From positions 39,520 through 103,519 of the forward strand of contig WGMK01000009.1 of NCBI GenBank assembly GCA_016125095.1: DNA of 64,000 bases. Reading direction: 5' to 3'. Both the position numbers and the translations under genes were made by a program. Shown here in pieces: positions 27,042-35,511 of this stretch. Source of the DNA: Candidatus Hydrogenedens sp. Lineage in GTDB: Bacteria; Hydrogenedentota; Hydrogenedentia; Hydrogenedentales; JAEUWI01. Below the pieces are notes generated by a model. The model searched no databases. It saw nothing but the letters and a program-made list of their open reading frames with translations, and was not told the origin of the DNA. Positions within the stretch are counted from its first letter, which is position 1. The number at the start of each line of letters is the position of its first letter.

Positions 27042-28106
27042 TCAGCCGAACAAGTCGAGGTTCTCGGGTTCCTTGGGCGGACAGAATACACGATAAAGGT
27101 CCACGAGTACCTCAGCGTCGATGGCGGCATAGGCTAGCTGTTGTTCGCTCAGCGGCCGCAGGGTCCAGTCGGAGGTCTGCAGGCTCTTGTCGAGATAGAT
27201 GCCCAGCTCCCGCTCGCAGACCTCGCCCAGCTTGTGCCCGCCGTCCGCCGCGCGCGGGTGCTTCTTGCGCGATGCCGGAAGCGTGTCGAAGATGCTCTTT
27301 ATCTTGATCTGGTGCGTCGCCATCATCTGCTCTTCGAAGGCCGCGTTGTGGATGATCTTCTCCACCTTGTCGTTTTCCATGAGCGCCTTCACGGGCAGCA
27401 GATCCGGCATGGCGAGCGCGTCGATGATCCAGGTCTGTTCGGCATTGGCCAACTGGATCGTGCACAGTACGCGCGGCTCGTCGAGCGTGGTCTCCACGTC
27501 GAGTCCGACACAGGGCTCGCGCTCGAGCAGGGCGCACACTTCGCGCATGGCGTCGTGCGTGTCGATCCAGCGCACGGGATTGCGCGGCTGATAGACGCCG
27601 CCGCGCCGCGCCATCACGCATATCGCGCCGTCGTCGGAATCCATGTCCGGAAACAGGATTTCCTCCGGACCGCAGGGGGCGAGCAGGCCCTCGAAGAAGG
27701 TGCGCGCGTTCACCGCGGCGCCGTTGCCTTCTTCCTGCGCGAATTTGCGCCAATGGCGCGAGGAGATGACCAGGTGGCCGCCGGGGCGTACATATTCGAA
27801 GGCGCGCGCGAGCGTGGCGGCGCGCGTCTCGCGCTCCTTCAGGCGGCTGAGCAGATAGATCAGGAATACCTGATCGAACTTGCCCTCGGGCAGATCGCTG
27901 TAACCATACGGCGGATAGGGATCGTAGCCATGCGCCTTGACCTTGCGCACTTTCAGCCAGCCGACATCCACGCCCCGCCCGCAGCCGAAACACAAGACGC
28001 GCTGTCCGGGTTCGAGCAGGCGCTGCTCTATCATGCGCTGCAGCACGGGGGCGGCTTCGGTGCGGGTTTTCACCTGCGCGCGCCGGTTATCCACGGGCGA
28101 TGACAA
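27042..28106 (-). CDS. Fusion of SAM-methyltransferase-like domain and DEDDy 3'-5' exonuclease
   Basis: 354 residues; the start is probably the TTG at 28106, about 11 bases after AGAGAGG. Residues 25-165 look like a class I methyltransferase: VLCFGCGRGVDVGWL (motif I), AHGYDPYPPYGY (motif II), and the post-motif YVRPGGHLVISSRHW. This resembles methyltransferases associated with DNA phosphorothioation gene sets. Residues 180-345 are an RNase D/DEDDy exonuclease: GLDVETTL (Exo I), IHNAAFEEQMM (Exo II, with Glu instead of the usual Asp), and LAYAAIDAEVLVDLY (Exo III, YxxxD). I know no standard family with this order. A nucleic-acid modification-and-trimming role is inferred. Confidence 0.7.
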   Translation of the reverse strand: MSSPVDNRRAQVKTRTEAAPVLQRMIEQRLLEPGQRVLCFGCGRGVDVGWLKVRKVKAHGYDPYPPYGYSDLPEGKFDQVFLIYLLSRLKERETRAATLARAFEYVRPGGHLVISSRHWRKFAQEEGNGAAVNARTFFEGLLAPCGPEEILFPDMDSDDGAICVMARRGGVYQPRNPVRWIDTHDAMREVCALLEREPCVGLDVETTLDEPRVLCTIQLANAEQTWIIDALAMPDLLPVKALMENDKVEKIIHNAAFEEQMMATHQIKIKSIFDTLPASRKKHPRAADGGHKLGEVCERELGIYLDKSLQTSDWTLRPLSEQQLAYAAIDAEVLVDLYRVFCPPKEPENLDLFG

Positions 28107-28352
28107 TAGTTCTTAACCTCTCTCGGTGCGGCCGCCGCATGCGGCCCGGCCTTGGGCGCTTCTTGATACCGCATAACGGCGCACAATTCAACCGGAAAAC
28201 CGCGGTCGATCGGATTTGGGCGGGTATGGCATTCCGGACGTTCCGGCTTATTCGGGTAAAAACTGGAATCCGGGACTGAACCAGAGTAGGTTAACACCGG
28301 GTGTGGCAAGGCTTTGGCCGAAATCAGGGCAGCATATCGGAGTGCAGGCAGC

Positions 28353-29762
28353 GTGAAACCAAAGGTACATTTTTGCGGCATTGGCGGTACGGCGATGGTG
28401 GCAGGTGCCCGGCTGGCGCTGGAAGCGGGCTGGGAAGTGCGGGGCAGCGACAACGCGCTGTATCCGCCCGCGTCGGACATGGTGGCGTCGCTCGGGGTGC
28501 CCGTATCGCGCAGCTATGCCGCGCATAATCTCGAGTGGAAGCCCGACGTGGTGGTGATCGGCAACGTGCTCAGCCGGGGCAACCCCGAAGTGGAGGCGGT
28601 GCTCGAGCGCCGCATGAACTTCATGAGCCTGCCCGAGTGGCTGAAGGACAACGTGCTGCGCAAGCGCGACCCGATAGTGATCTGCGGCACCCACGGCAAG
28701 ACGACAACCACGGCGCTGACGGCGCACGTGCTGGACAATTGCAGCGGCCCCAAGCCGGGCTACCTGATTGGCGGCCAGCCACTGGGCATGGCACATTCCG
28801 CGCACCTCGGCGGCAAGGATTCGCCCTTCGTCATCGAGGGCGACGAGTACGACACGGCCTTCTTCGACAAGCGCGCGAAGTTCCTGCACTATCTGCCGAA
28901 GATTGCCGTCGTTACCTCGCTCGAATTCGACCATGGCGATATCTATCGCGACCTGTCGGAAATAGAGACGGCATTCGAGCGGCTGATGCGCATCATTCCG
29001 CAGCGCGGCTGGCTGTTGGCCTGCGCCGACAACCACGCCGCGAGCCTGTGCCAGCGAGCGTATAGCAATACGGCCACCTACGGTTTTTCCGAATCGGCCG
29101 ATTGGCGCGGCGAACAGGTGGATGCGCCCGAAGGCTACCAAGGACTGCAAGTCTATAAGCACGGTCGCCCGTGGGTGCGTATCGAGTCGCCCCTGAGCGG
29201 ACGCCACAACTTGCAGAATGTTTTGGCTGCAGTCGCAGTCGCCGGCCTGCGCGGCATCAATGCGCAGGAAGCCGCCGCCGCCGTGCGTACGTTCCGCGGG
29301 GTGAAGCGCCGGATGGAGGTGTTTCTCGAACGCGGCGACGTGACCTTTGTGGACGATTTCGCCCACCACCCCACGGCCATCGGCGAGACGATTCAGGCGG
29401 CGCACCAGCGGTGGCCGCACGCGCGCGTGCATGTCATGCTCGAACCGCGATCGAACACGCTGGTCACGCGGCGCTTTCAATCCGAGCTTGCCGCGGCGCT
29501 GGGACATGCCGACACCGTGATGGTCGGGCCCATCTACCGCGGCAAGTCGATTCCTGAATCCGAACGCCTGGACCGGGAAGGGCTCTGCGAGGCGCTCGCC
29601 GGAAACGGCATACCCGCGAAGAAAGCCAACACGCTCGACAGGCTCGCCAGCTATGCGAATCGCATCGGCGAGCCGGGCGACGTGGTGCTGCTGCTGAGCA
29701 ATGGCGCTTTTCTTGGACTGCGGCAGCGTTTGATCGCTGATCAGCAAGAGTCCGCCGCGTAA
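28353..29762 (+). CDS. mpl: UDP-MurNAc:L-Ala-gamma-D-Glu-meso-DAP ligase (Mpl)
   Basis: About 469 residues (usual about 455-460). It re-attaches the tripeptide recovered from murein turnover to UDP-MurNAc, using ATP. The GTG at 28353 follows CGGAG and gives MKPKVHFCGIGGTAM, the Mur ligase Rossmann start (GIGGTAM); a TTG at 28314 is also in frame. The ATP loop is ICGTHGKTTTTAL, the conserved metal/carbamoyl-Lys region is FVIEGDEYDTAFFD, and VDDFAHHPTAI lies in the C-terminal domain. The GDEYDTAFFDKRAKF segment and QPLGMA favour Mpl over MurC. It implies a DAP-type, recycled peptidoglycan. Divergent from the exonuclease-fusion gene. Confidence 0.92.
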   Translation: MKPKVHFCGIGGTAMVAGARLALEAGWEVRGSDNALYPPASDMVASLGVPVSRSYAAHNLEWKPDVVVIGNVLSRGNPEVEAVLERRMNFMSLPEWLKDNVLRKRDPIVICGTHGKTTTTALTAHVLDNCSGPKPGYLIGGQPLGMAHSAHLGGKDSPFVIEGDEYDTAFFDKRAKFLHYLPKIAVVTSLEFDHGDIYRDLSEIETAFERLMRIIPQRGWLLACADNHAASLCQRAYSNTATYGFSESADWRGEQVDAPEGYQGLQVYKHGRPWVRIESPLSGRHNLQNVLAAVAVAGLRGINAQEAAAAVRTFRGVKRRMEVFLERGDVTFVDDFAHHPTAIGETIQAAHQRWPHARVHVMLEPRSNTLVTRRFQSELAAALGHADTVMVGPIYRGKSIPESERLDREGLCEALAGNGIPAKKANTLDRLASYANRIGEPGDVVLLLSNGAFLGLRQRLIADQQESAA

Positions 29763-29790
29763 TCGCGGGAGCGGATTCTTGCACTTGATG

Positions 29791-29818
29791 TTGATGCAGC
29801 GGCGGCGTGCGCTATGAT
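29791..29818 (+). promoter_or_regulatory. Candidate promoter upstream of the SGNH hydrolase
   Basis: TTGATG (29791-29796; duplicated at 29785-29790), 16-base spacer, TATGAT (29813-29818). Transcription would start near 29825, which is the first ATG, so the message would be leaderless or use a downstream start. Confidence 0.4.
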
Positions 29819-29824
29819 CCGCCG

Positions 29825-31477
29825 ATGTCCTATGCCGGGCCCTCAATTGTGACGTGTCTCTTGCGCGAAATTCTGCGCATGCTTTCCGGGCTTGCAGCGA
29901 TAGCGGCGATGCAATACCTGATCGGTGGCGTGCCGGAGGTGCTGTTTCTCGCGCTGTTGTGCCTCGCCGGCAGCCTTCCGCTGAACGCGGTCCTGTTTGG
30001 TGCCGTCCTCGTTCAGACGGCATTGTCTATCGAGGGTCACAATCCCGCCTGGCTGCCCGCCGCGCTTATCGCTTTTGCAGCCGCGTGCCTGTTTCCTTTC
30101 GGCGCCTTGGTGCGCCGGCCTCGGGGCGACTCGAGCGATGCAGGTTGGGCACGGTTCTTCGGCTATCTGGCGATAGCCATGGTCGCCGGCGCGATCGGCC
30201 CGGCCCTCGCGGCGATGCTTCGTAGCGTCGACCCTGCGCTGGCCATTGCGCGCGCGGTTTCGTTTCTTATCGTCGGGATTGCCCTCATCCGAAACTATCG
30301 ACTTACTTGGAAGCCCGACGCGGGTTCCTTAGTTGTATTGGCGGTTACCTCGCTGCTGATGCTTGCATTGGCCGAGGGCGTCGTCCGCCTCTCCGGTGCC
30401 GCTCCGCCGCGCAAGGCCGAGTTCTATCTGCCGCACCCCGAGGCCCTCCGGCAGCACAACCCCGGCTTCGAGGCGGATATCCCCTTCAAGCCAGGCAAGG
30501 AAGAAGAGCAGCATTTTCACGTCACGATTTCCCCGCAGGGAATCCGGGGGCCTGCGGTACCGGAAAAGAAGCCGGACGAATTTCGCGTGCTGCTCATCGG
30601 CGATTCCTACACCTTCGGCTGGGGCGTGAACGACGACGAGACAATCGCCGCGGCGATGGAGCGTCGACTGGAAGCGGGCGGGCGTTGGAACAAGGTGCGT
30701 GTGCTGAACGGCGGCGTGGGAGGGACCGGCCCCTGGCAGTCCCTCGTCTTCCTCAATGAACAGTACCTGGCCTTCGAGCCCGATTATGTAATCCTGCAAA
30801 CCTTTGTCGCGAACGACGTGGCGGATACGCTGTTGCGATACAATCGATATCCTCGGGCGTTCGCGCCGGAGTGGGTGGAGTTGGTGAATACCTACCGCTA
30901 CCACGACGACTGGCGCATGCAGTTGGAGCGAAGCGCACTTCAACACTCGCACCTGTACAACCTCATCGAAAACCGGCTTGCTGGCAAGTGGTTCGCCCTG
31001 CGGCTGGCCAACCAGATTCGGTTTGTAGAGCCGCTGCGGCTGATACCGGATCTCAAGCCGGCGCCCTACGCGGGCATAATCGAGGTCGATCGCGTCGATC
31101 CGAGCAGCGAGCTCGAATTCGGTTACCGGGAACTCTCGAAAGACATCGGACTCATTGCTGCATGCTGCGCCGAGCGGAACATCCCGTTTTCGGCCTACAA
31201 CATTCCGTGGCCGGTGGATGCCGGGCTGTTCTACCCCATGGCGCTACAGACGCCCGACTTCGATTTCGAGGCGGACCAGGGCTCCCGAAGGATGGACGGC
31301 GTCTTCGAGGCGTTGGGACTCGACTGGATACCCGTGCTGGATCGGTTGCGGGCGCGCCGCGATACGACCGGACTGGCTTATCCCGAAGATGGCCACCTGA
31401 CGCCGGAAGGCTGCCAGTGGGTGGGTGCCGTCCTGGCGGAACATGTCGAGCAGCGGCTGTTTCCGGCAGCCAATTGA
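29825..31477 (+). CDS. Membrane protein with C-terminal SGNH/GDSL hydrolase domain
   Basis: About 550 residues; a GTG six codons upstream (29807) is an alternative start. The first 195 residues contain about six transmembrane helices. Residues 255-550 are an SGNH hydrolase: block I LLIGDSYTFGWGV (catalytic Ser), block II NGGVGGTG, block III TFVANDVAD, and block V DGHLTPEG with the Asp-x-x-His pair expressed as DGH. Such fusions often add or remove O-acetyl groups on extracellular polysaccharide or lipid. The acyl donor and target are not deducible. It lies 62 bases after mpl. Confidence 0.78.
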   Translation: MSYAGPSIVTCLLREILRMLSGLAAIAAMQYLIGGVPEVLFLALLCLAGSLPLNAVLFGAVLVQTALSIEGHNPAWLPAALIAFAAACLFPFGALVRRPRGDSSDAGWARFFGYLAIAMVAGAIGPALAAMLRSVDPALAIARAVSFLIVGIALIRNYRLTWKPDAGSLVVLAVTSLLMLALAEGVVRLSGAAPPRKAEFYLPHPEALRQHNPGFEADIPFKPGKEEEQHFHVTISPQGIRGPAVPEKKPDEFRVLLIGDSYTFGWGVNDDETIAAAMERRLEAGGRWNKVRVLNGGVGGTGPWQSLVFLNEQYLAFEPDYVILQTFVANDVADTLLRYNRYPRAFAPEWVELVNTYRYHDDWRMQLERSALQHSHLYNLIENRLAGKWFALRLANQIRFVEPLRLIPDLKPAPYAGIIEVDRVDPSSELEFGYRELSKDIGLIAACCAERNIPFSAYNIPWPVDAGLFYPMALQTPDFDFEADQGSRRMDGVFEALGLDWIPVLDRLRARRDTTGLAYPEDGHLTPEGCQWVGAVLAEHVEQRLFPAAN

Positions 31478-31486
31478 CGAGCCGGG

Positions 31487-31515
31487 TTGCCTCGGATTCA
31501 CAAATTCTTTACAGT
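31487..31515 (+). promoter_or_regulatory. Candidate promoter for the 31.6-33.1 kb gene group
   Basis: TTGCCT (31487-31492), exact 17-base spacer, TACAGT (31510-31515), just after the SGNH hydrolase stop. Transcription would start near 31522, downstream of the ATG at 31516, which argues that translation begins at 31567. Confidence 0.55.
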
Positions 31516-31566
31516 ATGGCGGTTACACAACGGGACGCGCAGCGGCGGCCCGACGGATGGACCAGC

Positions 31567-32292
31567 ATGGCGGATCGTAAAATGAAGCGGATGTTCCGGG
31601 AGGCCGCCGACGTGGCGCGAAGCCTGCCGCCCGAATTCCGCCAGGCCGCCTTCAACCGGGCGCTCGACATGCTCGCCGAGCAGGACCGGCCCCGCGCCAA
31701 TGGCTCTGCCGAACCCGATGCGGAACCAGCCCCGAAGCGGGGCATCACCGGATTTGCTGCGCCGGACTACCTGATCGACCGCACCTTCGACGCGGTCGGC
31801 TTCGCTGCCGAGCGGCTCGGCATGGAGAGTGTCACGGCGGAAGACGTGGCGGAAATCCTTCAGGATCGCTTCGGTATCAAGACGCCGGCCGACATGGTCG
31901 CGAGCGCCTTGAATGCGACCGGTACCGTCGCCCGCACCGCGAATTTCGGAGGCCGGACGATTTATCGAATCCTGACGACGTCCTCGCGAGGCAGCGCGCG
32001 GCAGAAGGCACGGAATCTCGAGCCTGCCGAGAAGCGCGCCAAAAAGCCCGCGCCCAAGCGGCGCCTGAAGCGGGGCAGCAGTCCCGGCGAGATTGCGCAG
32101 GACTTGCTGGCGCTCGGCTTCTTCGCCACCGCGAAGACCACGGCCGATGTGCTGCTGTATGTGGAGAAGCAGGGCCTCGAGCTCACGGCGCGCCAGATCA
32201 CGCCGGTGCTCATGCGGCTGATGCGCGGCGGGGAATTGACCGGCAAGAAAACCCGGGACGGCCGCTACGCCTACTGGACCGACGAGGATTGA
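31567..32292 (+). CDS. Conserved-looking protein with C-terminal winged-helix-like region, function unknown
   Basis: About 241 residues. I choose the ATG at 31567 (MADRKMKRMFREAADVARSL) because the promoter at 31487-31515 places the transcript start after the ATG at 31516; a GGATGG precedes it. The N-terminal 45 residues are helical and basic. The middle (75-150) is alpha-helical, followed by a Lys/Arg-rich linker. The C-terminal 70 residues (GEIAQDLLALGFFATAKTTA through TRDGRYAYW) have the helix-helix-wing pattern of a winged-helix fold. DNA or RNA binding is inferred only from charge and fold pattern. First gene of a group with glutaredoxin-like and DinB-like genes. Confidence 0.55.
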   Translation: MADRKMKRMFREAADVARSLPPEFRQAAFNRALDMLAEQDRPRANGSAEPDAEPAPKRGITGFAAPDYLIDRTFDAVGFAAERLGMESVTAEDVAEILQDRFGIKTPADMVASALNATGTVARTANFGGRTIYRILTTSSRGSARQKARNLEPAEKRAKKPAPKRRLKRGSSPGEIAQDLLALGFFATAKTTADVLLYVEKQGLELTARQITPVLMRLMRGGELTGKKTRDGRYAYWTDED

Positions 32293-32301
32293 GACGACGA
32301 C

Positions 32302-32562
32302 ATGTCTGAAGAAGTTCTGATCGTTTATTCCGCCGCGCTGTGCGGCGATTGCCAGCTCTTGAAGGCCTTCCTCGACGAGCGCGGGATCCGCTACGAGAAC
32401 CGCGATATCCGTGCCAATCCCGAATACGGGGTGGAACTCGAGGAGCGCACGGGAAAGCTGGGCGTGCCTTATGTCGTACACAACGGCGAATGGAAGCGCG
32501 GGTACCTTCCCGGGGAACCCTTCAGTGCGGAATTTGCCGAGGACTTGTTTGGATTGCGCTGA
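32302..32562 (+). CDS. Small glutaredoxin-like protein
   Basis: 86 residues, 9 bases after the preceding stop. Thioredoxin/glutaredoxin fold with redox motif CGDC near residues 14-17 (VYSAALCGDCQLLKAFLDE), the cis-proline segment GVPYVV, and a C-terminal helix. The Asp inside the motif makes it similar to the NrdH/Grx-like family that takes electrons from glutathione or thioredoxin reductase. A cytosolic disulfide reductase role is inferred; the partner is unknown. Confidence 0.8.
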   Translation: MSEEVLIVYSAALCGDCQLLKAFLDERGIRYENRDIRANPEYGVELEERTGKLGVPYVVHNGEWKRGYLPGEPFSAEFAEDLFGLR

Positions 32563-32594
32563 TGCGCCGCGCCCCGGCGCACAGGAGACCTTAG

Positions 32595-33104
32595 ATGACC
32601 CCGAAGATTGAGACCATCGTGCAGCAATTGCAGAAGGCCCGGAAGGATACCCTGGCCACGGCCCAGAAGGTGACACCGGAAAATCGGCTGCGTCAGCTTC
32701 AGGCGGGCAAGGCGACGCCGCTGTGGCTGCTGGGCCACTTGGCCAACACCCTGAACTCGGTGGTGCTTATCTGGACGCTGCAGCGCGAAAGCCAGATCGC
32801 GCGCGAGGTGTCCAAGATGTTCGCGCCGGACTTCGCGGGCGGCAAGGCACCCAGCGCCAACGCCGACGACTATCCGCCCTGGGAAGAGGTGGTGGCCCTG
32901 TACGACCGGATCATGGGCCTGGTCATCGATGGCGTTTCGCAGATGGTGGACGACCAGCTGCCCGAGCCCCTGGCCGGCAAGCTGCCCGAGCCGCTGCGCG
33001 CGTTCTTCTCGAGCAACGAAGTCACCCTGTATCAGATGATCAGCCACGACGCCTACCACCGCGGCCAGCTTGGCCTGCTCGGCGCGCTCGCGCCGGCCGA
33101 ATAA
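32595..33104 (+). CDS. DinB/YfiT-family four-helix protein
   Basis: 169 residues. DinB-like metal-binding four-helix bundle: the first His is in WLLGHLANT, and the later pair in ISHDAYHRGQLG gives the usual three-His site. Known members are metal-dependent thiol transferases (bacillithiol or mycothiol type) or stress proteins of unknown role. It lies after a glutaredoxin-like gene, which fits low-molecular-weight thiol metabolism. AGGAGA lies upstream of the ATG. A specific thiol is not deducible. Confidence 0.82.
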   Translation: MTPKIETIVQQLQKARKDTLATAQKVTPENRLRQLQAGKATPLWLLGHLANTLNSVVLIWTLQRESQIAREVSKMFAPDFAGGKAPSANADDYPPWEEVVALYDRIMGLVIDGVSQMVDDQLPEPLAGKLPEPLRAFFSSNEVTLYQMISHDAYHRGQLGLLGALAPAE

Positions 33105-33132
33105 GCTTCCCACACGGAGAACCCGACAGACC

Positions 33133-34977
33133 ATGGATATCGTGCAGGAAGCTGCCCAGCAACTCACCAACATCGACATCGCCATCGTGCTTGTATACAT
33201 GGTCGGTGTCTTCGTTCTCGGTTCCTTCTTCGGCCGCTATGTGAATTCGGCCGGGGACTTCTTCGTAGCGGGGCGCGCGCTGCCGTTCTGGGCCATCGGC
33301 ATGTCGGTGGTGGTGAGCGACATCGGCGCGACGGACTTCATCTCCACCGCGGGCGCGGGCTATACCTACGGTGTGGCCGCGGCGAACTTCGACTGGATGG
33401 GCTCGATGCCCGCCATGGTGTTCGCAGCCTTTATCTTTGTGCCGTACTACTGGCGCGCGGGCGTGTACACCATTCCCGAATTCCTCGGCAAGCGCTATAA
33501 CGTCGCGGTCCAGCTCATCCATGCCACGATCTGGGGCGTCTTTCTCATCGTCATGCTTGCAGTGATGCTTTGGCTCACCGCCCTCATGCTCAATACGATC
33601 GTCGGCTGGGAAGTAAATACCTGTATCTGGCTCATTGTGGCCATTACGGGTATCTATACCTTCTCTGGCGGCCTGAGCGCCGTCGTGATGACCGACGTCG
33701 TGCAGCTGGTGGTGATGTTCGTGGGCGGCTTCGCGCTCATGCTGCTCAGCGTGCATCAGGCCGGCGGCTGGGGCGCCATGCACGACAAGATCGTGCAGCA
33801 GCAGCCCGATGCCGTGGTGAACATCTTCTTCGAGACGACCGACGAAGCCAACGCCTTCAATCCCGATGCTGTATTCTCGCAGGCCGTGGAGAAGGCCGGG
33901 CTGGGTGCGACTGAAATCCGGATGACGACGGACGAGGAAGGCAAGCACCGCGCCTGGATTATCGAATTGACGGGGCTGCTGGACGAGGATGCGACGACGG
34001 ACCGCGCGGGCGCCACCCGGCGCGCCATCAGCGAGGCGCTGGCCGGCACGGTGCCCGACGACGCCGAGATGGAAGTCATGGTGCGCAACTACGAGCACCA
34101 CTTTGAGCTGCTGCTGCCGCACAAGTCCTCCACGCCGTACCCGTGGACCGGCATCGTCTTCGGTCTGGGTATCGTGATGGCGACCGGCTATATGGCGGGC
34201 AACCAGGCGATTGTGCAGCGCACGCTAGGCGCGCGTTCGGAATGGGACGCCAAGGGCGGCATGCTTTTCGCAGGCTTCCTCAAGGTGTTCATTCCGATCA
34301 TGGTGATCGTGCCCGGCCTGGCGGCGGTGGCGCTGCTGCCCCCGATGGGGAATGGCGACAGCGCAGTGCCCCGGATGATCCGCGAGATTCTGCCGCCCGG
34401 CCTGCGCGGTCTGATGTTCTCGGCGCTCTTCGCCGCGCTCATGTCCAGCGTGGACTCGACCCTGAACTCGGCCACCACCATCTGGACCTCCGACATCTAC
34501 GGACGCCTGCACCACATCCGCACCGGCAAGAACCTGTCGGACAAGGTACAGCTGAATATGGGCCGCATCCTTACGGTTGTGTTTATCGTGCTGGCGGGCG
34601 TCACCGCGCCCATGTTCAAGGGCGAGAGCACGATGTACACGTTCATCCAGACCGCGCTGTCGATGTTCCAAGGGCCGGTGTTCGCCATTCTGCTGCTGGG
34701 CATCATGTGGCGCAAGACGACCCAGTGGGGCGCGCTCGCGGGGCTGCTGTCCGGCGTGGCGCTCACCACCATCATGAACAACACGAGCGGCGTGTTTCCC
34801 TCGGAAGACCCCTTCCTCTTCGTGGCGTGGTGGTCGTTCGTGTTCTCGGTCATCGTGACCATGGCCGTGAGCCTCGTGACCCCGCAGGACCCCGACGAGA
34901 AGGTGCGCGGACTGGTGTTCGGCCAAGTGGTAACCGATGGCGAAGTGCAGCGCGTGCTGCAGGCCCGCGTGGACTAG
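33133..34977 (+). CDS. Sodium:solute symporter (SSS family) with a large internal insertion
   Basis: About 614 residues. The ATG at 33133 gives MDIVQEAAQQLTNIDIAIVLVYM; the upstream in-frame extension overlaps the DinB gene. Thirteen or so helices with SSS hallmarks: AGDFFVAGRALPFWAIGMSV near the start, the sodium-site segment VSDIGATDFIS, and GYMAGNQAIVQRTLGA. Between the sixth and seventh core helices, about residues 215-325, sits a soluble acidic insertion (for example FFETTDEANAFNPDAVF) much longer than in SGLT/PutP-type proteins. The substrate is probably a sugar or organic solute, not deducible. Two small membrane protein genes follow directly. Confidence 0.88.
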   Translation: MDIVQEAAQQLTNIDIAIVLVYMVGVFVLGSFFGRYVNSAGDFFVAGRALPFWAIGMSVVVSDIGATDFISTAGAGYTYGVAAANFDWMGSMPAMVFAAFIFVPYYWRAGVYTIPEFLGKRYNVAVQLIHATIWGVFLIVMLAVMLWLTALMLNTIVGWEVNTCIWLIVAITGIYTFSGGLSAVVMTDVVQLVVMFVGGFALMLLSVHQAGGWGAMHDKIVQQQPDAVVNIFFETTDEANAFNPDAVFSQAVEKAGLGATEIRMTTDEEGKHRAWIIELTGLLDEDATTDRAGATRRAISEALAGTVPDDAEMEVMVRNYEHHFELLLPHKSSTPYPWTGIVFGLGIVMATGYMAGNQAIVQRTLGARSEWDAKGGMLFAGFLKVFIPIMVIVPGLAAVALLPPMGNGDSAVPRMIREILPPGLRGLMFSALFAALMSSVDSTLNSATTIWTSDIYGRLHHIRTGKNLSDKVQLNMGRILTVVFIVLAGVTAPMFKGESTMYTFIQTALSMFQGPVFAILLLGIMWRKTTQWGALAGLLSGVALTTIMNNTSGVFPSEDPFLFVAWWSFVFSVIVTMAVSLVTPQDPDEKVRGLVFGQVVTDGEVQRVLQARVD

Positions 34978-34987
34978 GAGCCAAGGC

Positions 34988-35263
34988 ATGGATCAAATCA
35001 CGGCATTTATCGACGCAACCTTCAGCGGTCCGCTGGCGGCGGTCTTCGCACCCATCAATAGCCTGTTGGCCGCGATAGACAATCTCTACCTGGGCAAGGC
35101 CTGCGCGGCCGCGCTGTTTCTGCTGCCCATGCTTTGGGTGTATTTCATCCTGCGGCGCGAGTATGTGAATCTCGATGCGCCGGGCAAGCAGTGGTACTAC
35201 GATCTCCGGCTCTGGACGATTCTCTCCATGATGCCGCACGTTTTCTTCTACCTGATTTTCTGA
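34988..35263 (+). CDS. Small membrane protein downstream of the symporter
   Basis: 91 residues. The ATG at 34988 follows AGGAG, 10 bases after the symporter stop. One or two hydrophobic segments (AALFLLPMLWVYFIL and the C-terminal LSMMPHVFFYLIF) flank a charged REYVNLDAPGKQWYYDLR loop. Its position suggests an accessory subunit of the symporter or a conserved neighbour. Family not recognised. Confidence 0.6.
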   Translation: MDQITAFIDATFSGPLAAVFAPINSLLAAIDNLYLGKACAAALFLLPMLWVYFILRREYVNLDAPGKQWYYDLRLWTILSMMPHVFFYLIF

Positions 35264-35274
35264 CGGAGCCGCGC

Positions 35275-35505
35275 ATGATGGACAATCCAACTCCCGATAA
35301 GAACGATCACTCCAAGCGCGACGCCGAAACCCTGCTGGTGCTGGGAGCCTTCATGGTAGTGCTGGCGCTGCCGGTGATGGTGGCGACGGTCTGGGCCGGC
35401 CACGGCTTTTCCCAGGCGGTGAATTTCTGCTCCGGCGCGGTGCTCTTCGCCGTGGGCGGCGGCATGATGTACAAGGGCTGGCGCGACTTCCAGCGCCAAG
35501 CCTAG
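35275..35505 (+). CDS. Small two-helix membrane protein
   Basis: 76 residues. The ATG at 35275 is six bases after GGAG and 11 bases after the previous stop; a second ATG follows immediately. A charged N-terminus (residues 1-18) is followed by two hydrophobic helices (LLVLGAFMVVLALPVMVATV and FCSGAVLFAVGGGMMY). Third gene of the symporter group; function unknown. Confidence 0.6.
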   Translation: MMDNPTPDKNDHSKRDAETLLVLGAFMVVLALPVMVATVWAGHGFSQAVNFCSGAVLFAVGGGMMYKGWRDFQRQA

Positions 35506-35511
35506 CCGCTA

